Both the position numbers and the translations under genes were made by a program. Below, one piece after another: positions 42,201 to 51,375 of a DNA stretch of 64,000 nt. How positions within the stretch are numbered: position 1 is the first letter of the stretch; each line of letters starts with the position of its first letter. The stretch is from CADEED01 sp035701825 (lineage in GTDB: Bacteria; Pseudomonadota; Gammaproteobacteria; Steroidobacterales; Steroidobacteraceae). A model generated the notes under the pieces. That model did no database searches and was not told the DNA's origin. It saw only the letters and a program-made list of their open reading frames with translations. The stretch lies in assembly GCA_035701825.1 (NCBI GenBank), contig DASSRK010000088.1, positions 1 through 64,000 of the forward strand, written 5' to 3'.

Positions 42201-42894
42201 AGGCGGCACCGTGACGCTGCGCACCCGCCACGATGCGCGCGACAACCGGGTGATCGTGGAAGTGATCGACGACGGCATCGGCATGGATGAGGTCACGCGC
42301 AGCCGCTGCCTCGAGCCGTTCTACACCACCAAGGGCGAGCGCGGCACCGGGCTCGGCCTCGCGATGGTGTTCGGCATGCTGCAGCGGCATGGCGGCGAGC
42401 TCGCGATCGACAGCACGCTCGGCCAGGGCACGACGATGCGGCTGTCGTTCCCGGCCGCCCCCACCGGCATGACCGCGCGCGAACGCGAGCTGCCGCCGGA
42501 GCTGCCGAAGCTGCGCGTCCTCCTGGTGGATGACGACCCGCTGGTGCTGAGATCGCTGCGCGACGCGCTCGAGAGCGACGAACACGAAGTGGTGACCGCC
42601 GAAGGCGGCCAGGCCGGCATCGACGCCTTCGCGGCGCGGGTCGAGGCGGGCGAGAGGTTCGACCTCGTGATCACCGATCTCGGCATGCCCTACGTCGACG
42701 GCCGCAAGGTGGCGGCCGGCGTGCGCCAGCTCGATGCGCGCACGCCCATCATCATGCTCACCGGCTGGGGTCACCGGCTGAACGCCATCGACGACAAGCC
42801 CGAGCACGTCGATCGCGTGGTCAGCAAGCCGCCGAAGATGGCGGAACTGCGCACCATCATCGCGGAGCTGATCCGGCGGCGGCCGGACGCGTGA
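39226..42894 (+). CDS. Hybrid sensor histidine kinase (7TM, 3 PAS, GAF, HK, REC)
   Basis: A 1222-aa membrane sensor. About seven helices occupy residues 5-265, followed by three PAS domains (about 285-400, 410-525, 535-650, the second and third ending in PAC-like WRWLLERATPN and YRWFKTRAVPLRD), a GAF domain (about 675-830), HisKA with H863 (SGIAHDINNALSP), a GHKL ATPase (GIGMDEVTRS, GTGLGLAMVFGML) and a C-terminal receiver with D1151 (LVITDLGMPY). No response regulator or phosphotransfer gene is adjacent, so its output partner is elsewhere. TAGCGT ends 8 nt before the ATG. Signals are unknown; the multiple PAS and GAF domains suggest cytosolic ligand input. Confidence 0.9.
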   Translation: MAPFARFAALVAMVVGAFVLAGWTFDLEQLTNLVPGWPSMVRLSATAFVLTGLALWLLQSGSRRAAVGTAALVVAIGAAVLLVNATGWNVYLEQWSLGPVPTSYDGENVPRFAPATALAFVMLGLSLILAVPPGTARLHQALAIGGLLVGWVGLSRFVFGSETLFWFADMALHTALLLVLLSLAIMGLRTDAGIATLLASDGVGGGMARRLLPAAVIVPLVIGALTVQYQRRALFGFESAVAIFALLSVIVFVAFVWTNAARGERADRLRRSAERALRLSEERYLLNFESALDAIIMIDSHGFITGWNNQSQKMFGWPRGEVMGRELAEIIIPERDRAAHRAGLRRYVETGVARVLNRRIEMSAVHRDGREFPVELAILPIGFGEELVFTAFIRDITERARAESALRESELRFRTTANAAPVMIWMSGPDRRCTWFNQRWLDFVGRDMEQELGDGWCDSLHPADFDRVLDTYHAAFDARRSYEMEYRLQRQDGAWRWLLERATPNLGPGGVFEGFIGTCVDITEHRETVEALRENRARFKTLTESLPQMIWTCSRDGSCDYLSRQWLDYTGRSESQQLGKGWLEQVHPEDRAKVEAEWGRVVSSGDTFDCTFRIARFDGQYRWFKTRAVPLRDPAGRILKWFGSNTDIEDSVLASAKVRVQLERMQLLDRTTQAIGAHQQPVKVFEVVLRSLEENLGVDFCCVARYHTDPAQIEITQTGDRSMRLAAQMGLDPRARIEVDADELARCLRGELVYEPDVEHGPNSRLCQHLGRGGLHALVAAPLAVEEEVFGVMLVAKREPGSFSSDDNEFLRQLSGHVALAARQARLYDALENAYQDLRQTQQTVMQQERLRALGQIASGIAHDINNALSPAALYTQSLLMHEPGLSPRSREHLAVIQRAIEDVAQTVQRMRAFYLPRGLERTLAPIDLHPLLTQVIDLTRARWQNMPQERGIVVNVSTDFGASPARILGAESELRDALTNLVLNAVDALPEGGTVTLRTRHDARDNRVIVEVIDDGIGMDEVTRSRCLEPFYTTKGERGTGLGLAMVFGMLQRHGGELAIDSTLGQGTTMRLSFPAAPTGMTARERELPPELPKLRVLLVDDDPLVLRSLRDALESDEHEVVTAEGGQAGIDAFAARVEAGERFDLVITDLGMPYVDGRKVAAGVRQLDARTPIIMLTGWGHRLNAIDDKPEHVDRVVSKPPKMAELRTIIAELIRRRPDA

Positions 42895-42904
42895 CCTGGC
42901 GGCG

Positions 42905-44143
42905 CTACGTCGGCGCGCCGGGCCCCGAGGCGACGGGGTGCGGCTGGTGCGCGTCGTGCCAGCGGCGCGACAGGTACCAGCAGCTGGCCGCGGCGCAGGT
43001 GAACGCCAGCGAGGCCCACGCCAGCCACTCGAGATGCGCCTGGGTTTTCGTGGACACCAGGCCGAGCGTGGACGCGGTGACCAGCAGCGCGACGAAGGAC
43101 TGCGCCGAGGCCGCGGTGCCGCGCGCCGCCGGGAACAGGTCGAGCATGCGCAAGGTCAGCACCGGGAACGCGATCTGCGCGCCGAGGCCGGCGCCGAACA
43201 GCAGCAGCTGCTGGACCGGCACGGGAACGCTCTCGAGGCCGGCGTGCAGCAGCACCCGCGCCAGTGACACCCCGAAGGTGATCGAGATGCCGAGCCGCAC
43301 CTGGAACACCAGGCTGAGGCGCCCGGCGATGCGGCCCGACACCCAGGCGCCGAGCAGGATGCCGAGGATCACCGGCACGAACAGCGCGGCGTACGAGGTC
43401 TCGCTCATGCCCCAGTGACGTTCGACGATGGCCGGCGCCGCGCCGATGAGCACCGACAGCGACGAGAAGTTGACCGCGGCGGCCAGCGCCAGCATCAGGA
43501 ATTCCGGGTGGCGCAGCACCGTCCACGAGGTCGACACCAGGTTGCGGCCATTGAACGGCAGGCGCGCGGCGGGCGGATGCGTCTCGGGCAATCGCCACCA
43601 GGCCGAGAAGGTGAACGCCAGCCCGCACAACACCATGAACGCGAACACCGCGCGCCAGCCGAACGCCACGTGCGCCCAGCCGCCGACGATCGGCGCGATC
43701 GCGGGCGCGATGCTGAAGATCATCGTGGTCATGCTCATGAGGTGCTGGGCGCGCGCGCCCTGGTAAAGGTCGCGGATCACCGCGCGGCCGATGACCACGC
43801 CCACGCCCGCGGTCGCACCCTGCAGCATGCGCGCCGCGATCAGCGCGCCGTAGTTAGGCGCGACCGTGCAGGCCACCGAGCCCACGGTGTACAGCGCCAT
43901 GCCCCAGATCATCACCGGGCGGCGCCCGATCGCGTCCGACAGCGGGCCGTGCACCAGCGAGGCGAAGGCGAACGGCACCATGTACGCGGTCAGCACCTGC
44001 TGCAGCGCCCAGGGGCTGACGCGCAGCGCCTTTTCCATGGCATGGAAGGCGGGGAAGAAGGTATCGATGGAGAACGGGCTCACCATCGACAGCCCGCCGA
44101 TGAGCACGGCGAGCATCGTGTAACCGGGCAGTTTGTGTTGCAA
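42905..44143 (-). CDS. Bcr/CflA family multidrug MFS transporter
   Basis: A 412-aa, 12-helix major facilitator of the Bcr/CflA drug:H+ antiporter group: SPFSIDTFFPAFHAMEKAL in helix 1, the motif GPLSDAIGRRPVMIWG, and ARMLQGATAGVGVVIGRAVIRD (motif C region). It probably exports drugs or small metabolites. TTG 44143 gives the natural N-terminus (QHKLPGYTMLAVLI); the Met at about residue 10 is an alternative. It lies 15 nt after trpA on the same strand and may be a late gene of the trp transcript. Confidence 0.87.
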   Translation of the reverse strand: MQHKLPGYTMLAVLIGGLSMVSPFSIDTFFPAFHAMEKALRVSPWALQQVLTAYMVPFAFASLVHGPLSDAIGRRPVMIWGMALYTVGSVACTVAPNYGALIAARMLQGATAGVGVVIGRAVIRDLYQGARAQHLMSMTTMIFSIAPAIAPIVGGWAHVAFGWRAVFAFMVLCGLAFTFSAWWRLPETHPPAARLPFNGRNLVSTSWTVLRHPEFLMLALAAAVNFSSLSVLIGAAPAIVERHWGMSETSYAALFVPVILGILLGAWVSGRIAGRLSLVFQVRLGISITFGVSLARVLLHAGLESVPVPVQQLLLFGAGLGAQIAFPVLTLRMLDLFPAARGTAASAQSFVALLVTASTLGLVSTKTQAHLEWLAWASLAFTCAAASCWYLSRRWHDAHQPHPVASGPGAPT

Positions 44144-44158
44144 GCGGGGAGCCGGGCG

Positions 44159-44916
44159 TCAGGGCCGCAGCGATCTCAGGAAGTTGCCTGCATCCTGTCC
44201 GTTTTCCACCACTTCCACAAGCGCCGAGCCGACGATCACGCCGGCGACGTGGCCGCGCAGCTGGTCGACCTGCTCGCGTGCGCGTATGCCGAAGCCGGCG
44301 CACACCGGTAGTTTGGAAGCGCCGACCACGGCGTCGAGATAGTTCGAGACCTCGCCGGGCACCGACGCGTTGCGGCCGGTGGTCCCGGTCATGGTGACCG
44401 CGTAGACGAAGCCCTGGGTCGCGGCGCACAGCCGCCGGGTGCGTTCCGGCGTGGTCACCGGCGTCACCATCTGGATCTGCGCGAGGCCGTGCGGCGCCAG
44501 CGCGGCGCGGAAGTCCTCGCTCTCGTCGAAGGGCAGGTCCGGCACGATGAAGCCGCAGACACCGGCCTGGACGGCCGCGGCCGCCAGATCGGGGAAGCCG
44601 AACGACAGCAGCGGGTTGAGGTAGCTCATCAGCACCAGCGGCGCGCGCGGGCGCTGCATGCCGCGCAGGGTGTCGAGCAGCCAGCGCAGCGTGAAGCCCT
44701 GGGCGAGCGCCTCGCGGCTGGAGCGCTGGATGGTCATGCCGTCGGCCATCGGGTCGGTGAATGGCACGCCGATCTCCACCACGTCGGCCTCGTTGCCCAC
44801 CTGCGTGAGCAGCTCGCGGAATTTCTCGCGGTTCGGGAAGCCGCCGGTGACGAAGGCCACCAGCGCCATGCCGCCGCGCGCATCGCGAATCGCGGTGCTG
44901 ATGCGGTCGGCGGGGG

Positions 44917-44920
<4 letters not shown>
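44159..44920 (-). CDS. trpA: Tryptophan synthase alpha subunit
   Basis: A 253-aa TIM-barrel enzyme that splits indole-3-glycerol phosphate to indole. FVTGGFPNREKF, the catalytic Glu in ADVVEIGVPFTDPMADG, FIVPDLPFDESEDF and GVIVGSALVEVVE are all present. GTG 44920 overlaps the trpB stop (GTGA) and gives the right N-terminus. Last biosynthetic gene of trpEGDCFBA. Confidence 0.97.
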
Positions 44921-46163
<1,243 letters not shown>

Positions 46164-46167
<4 letters not shown>

Positions 46168-46766
46168 GCGATCTCCAGTGCTGCCGCCCTTGCGGCAGCC
46201 ACGAATTGTCCGATCTTGTGCGCGCTCTTGAGGCCGGGGCTGTGCTCGACCCCGCTCGACACGTCGACGCCGAACGGCCGCACCTGGCGGATGGCGGCGG
46301 CGACGTTGTCGGGGTTCAACCCACCCGCGAGGATGACCTGCGCGCGCCGCGCCAGCGTGGCGGCCTCGTTCCAGTCGGTAGTTTGGCCGCTGCCGCTCAC
46401 GGGTCCCTCGAACAGCACGCGGCCCGGCAGCGCGCACGCGGGTTGCGGCCCCGGCCGCATCACCGGCAGCACGCCGAGCTCGCGCGGCAGCGCCAGCCCC
46501 TCGAGGTCGTCGATGTCGGTCTGCAGGATGTCGGGCTTGAACTCGCGCAGGATGGCGTCCACCTGTTCGCGCCGCGGATGGCGCGTCACGGCCACGCAGG
46601 CCACGCGCCGGCGCGCCGGGGCCGCGAGCTCGCAGGCGCGCGCCGTGGTGACGTTGCGCACCGAGGCGGCGAATACGAAGCCGATGGCGTCGACCTCGCA
46701 GTCGAGCGCGGCCTGCACGGCCTCGGGCGTGGTCATGCCGCACAACTTGATGAAAAGATCGCTCAC
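46164..46766 (-). CDS. trpF: Phosphoribosylanthranilate isomerase
   Basis: A 200-aa TIM-barrel enzyme: the N-terminal IKLCGMTTPEAVQ carries the catalytic Cys, ILQTDIDDLEGL the general acid Asp, and LAGGLNPDNVAAAI and GVDVSSGVEHSPGLKS the phosphate site. It is located between trpC and trpB, as a separate gene rather than fused to trpC. GTG 46766 overlaps the trpC stop (GTGA). Confidence 0.96.
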
Positions 46767-47617
46767 CGCGCGCCACCGGCGCGGCTCGCGACCGCCGCGC
46801 GCCCCGCGCGCAGCATGTCGCGCGCGAGTGCGGCAGGGTCGGCGGATGACATCAACGCGCTGCCCACCAGCGCGAGGTCGTAACCCGCGGCCGCCACGCG
46901 CGCCGCGTCGTCGGCCGACGCGACACCGCTTTCGGCGACCCGCGGCACGTTGTCCGGCAGCGAGGATGCCAGCAGGTCGAGCCTTCCGGGCACCACCTGC
47001 AGCGTCACGAGATCCCGCGAATTCACGCCCACCATGAGCCGTGCGCGGCTCGCGGGGCGCGCGTCGATGAGGGCGTTCGCGAGCTCGATGTCGGGCAGGT
47101 CGAAGGTCTCGAGGAGCACGAACATGTCCAGCTCGAGCGCGGTGTCGATGAGCTGGTCGAGCTCGATGCGCGACAGCATGCGCAGGATGGCGAGCACACC
47201 GCCCGCTCCCGCGGCGCGGCCCTCCAGCACCTGGTAGCCGTCGACCAGGAAATCCTTGCGCATCGCCGGAACCTTCAGCGGCGCCAGCGCCTGGCTGCCG
47301 GCGCCCAGGTCGGCCAGCGACCCGTCGAAACGGCTGGGCTCGGTGAGAATGGAAACGGCCGCCGCGCCGGCGCGCGCGTAGCTCACGACCCGCGCGCCGA
47401 CGTCGTCTTCGGCGGCGGCCTTGAGCACTCCCACCGCGGGCGAACGCAATTTCACTTCGGCGATGAGATCGAAGCGATCCAGCGCCAGCGCGGGCGGCGG
47501 CGGCAGCTCGGCAATGCGCGCGCGCAGCTCACGCGCGGGCGTCGCATCCTGGGCGGCCGCCGAGCGGGCGCGGCTGGAGGCCGCCATGTGCCCGAGGAAG
47601 TCGTTGGCACCGCTCAT
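46763..47617 (-). CDS. trpC: Indole-3-glycerol phosphate synthase
   Basis: A 284-aa TIM-barrel enzyme that closes the indole ring. FDLIAEVKLRSPAVGVLKA carries the catalytic Lys and Glu, then VSILTEPSRFDGSLADL, VPAMRKDFLVDGYQV and VGVNSRDLVTLQV. Monofunctional, not fused to trpF. ATG 47617 overlaps the trpD stop (ATGA). Confidence 0.97.
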   Translation of the reverse strand: MSGANDFLGHMAASSRARSAAAQDATPARELRARIAELPPPPALALDRFDLIAEVKLRSPAVGVLKAAAEDDVGARVVSYARAGAAAVSILTEPSRFDGSLADLGAGSQALAPLKVPAMRKDFLVDGYQVLEGRAAGAGGVLAILRMLSRIELDQLIDTALELDMFVLLETFDLPDIELANALIDARPASRARLMVGVNSRDLVTLQVVPGRLDLLASSLPDNVPRVAESGVASADDAARVAAAGYDLALVGSALMSSADPAALARDMLRAGRAAVASRAGGAR

Positions 47618-48642
47618 GCCGCGCCTCGAGCGCCGAAGGACGCGAGCGCGTCCAGGGTCTTGCGCGCCGCGCCGCTGTCGATGGCCGCCGCGGCCAGGCG
47701 CACGCCTTCGCGCGGCTCGCTGACCTTGCCGACGATCTCGAGCGCGAGCGCCGTGCCCAGCAGCAAGGCGTCGCGATGCGCGCCGCGCTCCTCGCCGCAC
47801 AGCACGGCGCGCAGCGCGCGCGCATTCGAGGCGGCGTCGCCGCCGGCGAGATCGGTGGCGCCACACAGGTCGAGGCCATAGTCGGAGGGACTGCGAATCG
47901 AGGCGCTGACGTGACCCGGCCGCACGTCGAGCACCGTGAACGGGCCCATCGGGGTCGGCTCGTCCCATCCCTCCGCACCGTGCACGACGAAGGCGCGCTC
48001 GACGCCGAGGCCGGCGAGCGCGTCGGCCATGAGTTGCGCGGTAGGCAGATTGAAGGCACCGGTGAGCTGGTACTTCGGGGCCGCGGGATTGGTCAGCGGT
48101 CCGAGGATGTTGAAGACCGTGCGCACGCCCATGGCCTGGCGGATCGGCGCCACCGCCTTCATGGCCGGGTGGTAATGCGGCGCGAACAGGAAGGTGAAGC
48201 GCGTGGCGGCCAGGCAGGCGCCCGCGGCCGACTCGTCGAGCGGCAGCCCGAGTCCGAGCTGCTCGAGCACGTCGGCGCTGCCGGACCTGCTCGACACCGA
48301 GCGGTTGCCGTGCTTGACCACGTCGACGCCGCAGGCCGCGGTCAGCAGCGCCGCGCCGGTAGATAGATTGAAGCTGCCGGAGGAATCGCCGCCGGTGCCG
48401 ACGATGTCGATGGCGTCCGGGTGCGCCGCGATGGCGGGCTGGCGCGCCAGCGCGCGCATGGCGCGCGCGAAGCCGCGCACTTCATCGGCGGTCACGCCCT
48501 TGGAACGCAGCGAAGCCAGCAACGCGCCGGCCAGCGGCGGCGGCATCTCGCTGGAGGTCAGCGCACGCAGCAGCTCGGAGGCCTCGGCCTCGCTCAGCGA
48601 CTTGCCGGACAGCAGGTGCTCGAGCGTGTCGCGCAGCGTCAC
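47614..48642 (-). CDS. trpD: Anthranilate phosphoribosyltransferase
   Basis: A 342-aa class III phosphoribosyltransferase. The PRPP loop reads DIVGTGGDSSGSFNLST, followed by VVKHGNRSVSSRSGSADVLE and RTVFNILGPLTNP. It adds the phosphoribosyl group to anthranilate. GTG 48642 overlaps the trpG stop (GTGA). Confidence 0.97.
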   Translation of the reverse strand: MTLRDTLEHLLSGKSLSEAEASELLRALTSSEMPPPLAGALLASLRSKGVTADEVRGFARAMRALARQPAIAAHPDAIDIVGTGGDSSGSFNLSTGAALLTAACGVDVVKHGNRSVSSRSGSADVLEQLGLGLPLDESAAGACLAATRFTFLFAPHYHPAMKAVAPIRQAMGVRTVFNILGPLTNPAAPKYQLTGAFNLPTAQLMADALAGLGVERAFVVHGAEGWDEPTPMGPFTVLDVRPGHVSASIRSPSDYGLDLCGATDLAGGDAASNARALRAVLCGEERGAHRDALLLGTALALEIVGKVSEPREGVRLAAAAIDSGAARKTLDALASFGARGAA

Positions 48643-49226
48643 TGCCGGCCTCCGGTCATCTTGAGGAAATTGCCGATCAGCGCGGGACCTTCGGGCGTGA
48701 GCACGCTCTCCGGGTGGAACTGCACGCCCTCGACTCTCAGGATCCTGTGCCGCACGCCCATGATCTCGCCCTCCGGCGTGCGCGCCGTGACTTCGAGCTC
48801 GGCCGGCAGCGTGTCGGGCCTGGCGATCAGCGAGTGGTAGCGCCCCACCTCGGTGGTGGGCTGCAGCCCGGCGAACAGTCCCTTGCCGTCGTGCGTCACC
48901 GGCGAGGTCTTGCCGTGCATCAATCGCCCGGCTCTAACTACTTTGCCGCCGAACACCTCGACGATGGACTGGTGGCCGAGGCACACGCCGAACACCGGCA
49001 CCTGCCCGGCGAACGCGCGGATCATGTCCATCGACACGCCGGCGTCGTAGGGCGTGCCGGGCCCGGGCGAAATGCACAGGTGCGTGGGATCCAGCGCCTG
49101 CGCCTGTTCCACGGTGATCGCGTCGTTGCGGCGCACGTCCACCTCGGCACCCAGCACCATGAAGGCCTGCACCAGGTTGTAGGTGAAGGAGTCGTAGTTG
49201 TCGATCAACAGCAGGCGGACGCTCAT
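48639..49226 (-). CDS. trpG: Anthranilate synthase component II (glutamine amidotransferase)
   Basis: A 195-aa class I glutamine amidotransferase: LLIDNYDSFTYNLVQ, ISPGPGTPYDAG, the nucleophile Cys in VFGVCLGHQSIVEVFGG, and the His-Glu pair in VEGVQFHPESVLTP. It delivers ammonia to TrpE; family members may also serve as PabA. A cluster of rare codons (GTA GTT AGA, around 48934-48941) is notable. Overlaps trpE and trpD by 4 nt each. Confidence 0.97.
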   Translation of the reverse strand: MSVRLLLIDNYDSFTYNLVQAFMVLGAEVDVRRNDAITVEQAQALDPTHLCISPGPGTPYDAGVSMDMIRAFAGQVPVFGVCLGHQSIVEVFGGKVVRAGRLMHGKTSPVTHDGKGLFAGLQPTTEVGRYHSLIARPDTLPAELEVTARTPEGEIMGVRHRILRVEGVQFHPESVLTPEGPALIGNFLKMTGGRQ

Positions 49227-50626
49227 AAACCCTCGGATGCCATCTTGAGCGCGCGCGCCATGGCGCCGCTCTTGGCGACGACCTCGTCGTATTCCGCCGC
49301 CGGCACGCTGTCGGCGACGATGCCGGCACCGGCCTGGTAGCTGTATTCATCGCCGCGGAACACCAGCGTGCGGATGGTGATCGCCTGGTCCATGTCGCCG
49401 CGCGCGCCGAAGTAGCCGACCGTGCCACCGTACAGGCCGCGCCGCACCGGCTCGAGCTCGTCGATGATCTCCATGGCGCGCACCTTCGGCGCGCCCACCA
49501 GCGTGCCGGCCGGGAAGGTGGCCGCGAACAGGTCGAAGGCATCGCGGCCCGGCGCGAGCTGGCCCTTCACGCCGCTGACGATGTGCATCACGTGGCTGTA
49601 GCGCTCGATGACGCGGTACGGATCGACGTGCACGCTGCCGGCGCGCGCCACGCGGCCGAGGTCGTTGCGCGCCAGGTCCACCAGCATCACGTGCTCGGCG
49701 TTCTCCTTCACGTCGGCCAGCAGCTCGCGTTCGTGGCGCTGGTCCTCGGCCATGTCCTCGGCGCGCGGCCGGGTGCCGGCGATGGGTCGCAGTTCCGCGC
49801 GACCCGCGGCGTTCACCTTGACCAGCGCCTCGGGCGAGGAGCCGACCACGGTCACCTCGCCGAGCTTGCAGTAGTACATGTAGGGCGACGGGTTGATCAG
49901 GCGCAGCGCGCGATAGGCCTCGAAGGGATCCAGCGAGTGGCGGCCGGAGAAGCGCGACGACAACACCAGCTGGTAGACGTCGCCGGCCGCGATGTATTCC
50001 TGCGTGCGCTTCACGCCCGCCATGTATTGCTCGCGCGACAGGGAGCTCACGGCCTCCGAGTAGCGCGCGCCCGCATGCGGGCCGTTGCGCAGGTAGTCAG
50101 GCAGGCCGCCGCGCAGCGCGCCGATGACTTCGCGGCGCAGCGACTGGCGCTCGGCCTCGCTGCCGGCGTGCAGCAGCGCGATGCCGCGCGTCAGGTGATC
50201 GAACACCAGCATCGACTCGGGCGCGACGTAGTGCAGGTCCGGCACCGGCGCGTCGGCGTGCGCCTTCGAGGGCAGGCGCTCGAAGTAGCGCACCACGTCG
50301 TACGAGGAATAGCCGACCAGGCCGCCGGCCAGCGGCACGCCCGCCATCTCGGGCAGCGGCTTGGGCGCCTGGCGCAGCGCGTTGCGCAACGCGCCTAACA
50401 ACTCGGCCTGGTTGGCGGGCCGCCGCCGCAGCTCGTCGCCGACCTTGAGCCCGGCGGGATCCAGCCGGACTTCCAGGCACTTGCCGAAGCCGATGAACGA
50501 GTAGCGCGCCAGGCGCTCGCCGCCCTCGACGCTCTCCAGCAGGAAGCGCGGGTTGAACGCGCCCAGCTTGGCGAAGGCCGATACCGGCGTGTCCAGGTCT
50601 CCGGCGATGTCGAATGGCGGTTTCAC
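49223..50626 (-). CDS. trpE: Anthranilate synthase component I
   Basis: A 467-aa chorismate-utilising enzyme. The C-terminal catalytic domain shows PSPYMYYCKLGEVTVVGSSP, RPIAGTRPRAEDMAEDQRH, ENAEHVMLVDLARNDLGRVA and FPAGTLVGAPKVRAMEI. The N-terminal domain carries LLESVEGGERLARYSFIG, which contains the tryptophan feedback-site region. The start is GTG 50626 with GGAG 9 nt upstream; the nearby ATG (50631) stops after two codons. First structural gene of the operon, behind the attenuator. Confidence 0.97.
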   Translation of the reverse strand: MKPPFDIAGDLDTPVSAFAKLGAFNPRFLLESVEGGERLARYSFIGFGKCLEVRLDPAGLKVGDELRRRPANQAELLGALRNALRQAPKPLPEMAGVPLAGGLVGYSSYDVVRYFERLPSKAHADAPVPDLHYVAPESMLVFDHLTRGIALLHAGSEAERQSLRREVIGALRGGLPDYLRNGPHAGARYSEAVSSLSREQYMAGVKRTQEYIAAGDVYQLVLSSRFSGRHSLDPFEAYRALRLINPSPYMYYCKLGEVTVVGSSPEALVKVNAAGRAELRPIAGTRPRAEDMAEDQRHERELLADVKENAEHVMLVDLARNDLGRVARAGSVHVDPYRVIERYSHVMHIVSGVKGQLAPGRDAFDLFAATFPAGTLVGAPKVRAMEIIDELEPVRRGLYGGTVGYFGARGDMDQAITIRTLVFRGDEYSYQAGAGIVADSVPAAEYDEVVAKSGAMARALKMASEGL

Positions 50627-50684
50627 CGCATGTTTCTCCGCTTTTCCTCGAGTTCCTGCGCGGCTTGCGCCGCGCGCAGACAAC

Positions 50685-50720
50685 AAAAAACCCATCTCTG
50701 GCTGCTACCGGAGATGGGTT
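50685..50720 (-). terminator. trp attenuator terminator (segments 3:4)
   Basis: On the minus strand AACCCATCTC (50720-50711) pairs perfectly with GAGATGGGTT (50698-50689) around a 12-nt loop, then TTTT and GTTG. It lies between the leader peptide and trpE. Segment 2, GGAGAGGGCG at 50777-50768, can instead pair with segment 3 (CCCATCTCC) with one bulged base, forming an antiterminator. Confidence 0.93.
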
Positions 50721-50777
50721 CTTCTGGAATTCGCTGATCAGTTCAGGTGTGCAATAGCGATCCGGGACGCCCTCTCC

Positions 50778-50825
50778 TCAGGGGAGGCGCCACCACCAGA
50801 CTTTGCTCATGCCGTTCTTGATCAT
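50778..50825 (-). CDS. trpL: trp operon leader peptide
   Basis: A 15-codon ORF reading MIKNGMSKVWWWRLP, with three tandem Trp codons at 50798-50790. Stalling there under Trp shortage would cover segment 1 (50789-50781), free segment 2 for pairing with segment 3, and prevent the terminator. The Met at residue 6 (50810) is an alternative start giving a 10-residue peptide; neither has a ribosome binding site, and the first ATG is 9 nt from the -10. Confidence 0.9.
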   Translation of the reverse strand: MIKNGMSKVWWWRLP

Positions 50826-50834
50826 GGGGCGGCG

Positions 50835-50864
50835 AGTATCGCCAAGCCCCGAAGCTGTCGTCAA
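50835..50864 (-). promoter_or_regulatory. trp operon promoter
   Basis: TTGACG (50864-50859) and GATACT (50840-50835) are 18 bp apart on the minus strand, close to the sigma-70 consensus. Transcription would start about 50828, just ahead of the leader ATG. No clear TrpR operator palindrome was seen over it. Confidence 0.72.
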
Positions 50865-50913
50865 GGCTCGCGAGGATTAATATCGCCCTCCTTGCAACAA
50901 CAGGGAGCCATGC

Positions 50914-51375
50914 ATGGCGCGCCGTCTGATTTCCTCGGGTTCGAGCTTCGAAAAGAGCATCGGTTATTCGCGCGCGGTGGTGGACGGCGACTGGATCTTC
51001 GTCTCCGGCACCACCGGATACGACTACGCGACGATGTCCATCCAGGATGACGTGGTGGCGCAGTGCGAGCAGGCGTTCAGGAACATCGAGGCGGCGCTGA
51101 AGCAGGCCGATTCGAGCCTGAAGGACGTGGTGCGCGTGCATTACCTTATGACCAATGGCGCCGACTTCGAACGCTGCTGGCCCGCGATGGGCGCGGCGCT
51201 CGGGGACGTGCGTCCGGCGGCCACCATGATGGTGGTCGGGCTCGCCGACGCGAAGATGAAGATCGAGATCGAGGTGACCGCCTTGCGCCGGCGTCGCGCG
51301 GCACCCGCCGCGAAGGCGAAGAAAACCGCGGCTGCGCGCTCGAAGAAGGCCACGGCGCCACGCCGCAAGAAGTAG
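50914..51375 (+). CDS. RidA family protein with basic Lys/Ala-rich tail
   Basis: A 153-aa protein. Residues about 1-124 are a RidA/YjgF domain: ISSGSSFEKSIGYSRAVVDG, WIFVSGTTGYDY, the Arg in DVRPAATMMVVGL (the imine-deaminase arginine position) and IEIEVTALR. Residues 125-153 are an appended Arg/Lys/Ala tail (AAPAAKAKKTAAARSKK) like histone H1-type tails, not part of ordinary RidA. RidA hydrolyses reactive enamines such as 2-aminoacrylate. GGGAG sits 6 nt before the ATG. It is divergent from the trp operon, and its stop directly abuts the next ATG (TAGATG). Confidence 0.86.
   Translation: MARRLISSGSSFEKSIGYSRAVVDGDWIFVSGTTGYDYATMSIQDDVVAQCEQAFRNIEAALKQADSSLKDVVRVHYLMTNGADFERCWPAMGAALGDVRPAATMMVVGLADAKMKIEIEVTALRRRRAAPAAKAKKTAAARSKKATAPRRKK

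Noticed and set aside
39211..42807. An open frame of about 1200 codons on the minus strand opposite the hybrid kinase
   Set aside because: Its product is rich in His, Arg, Gln and Gly with no domain pattern; such frames arise opposite GC-rich genes. The plus-strand kinase has clear PAS, HisKA and REC motifs.
50623..50631. ATG CGG TGA just upstream of trpE as a second leader ORF
   Set aside because: Two codons only, overlapping the GTG start; the genuine leader with Trp codons is upstream of the terminator.
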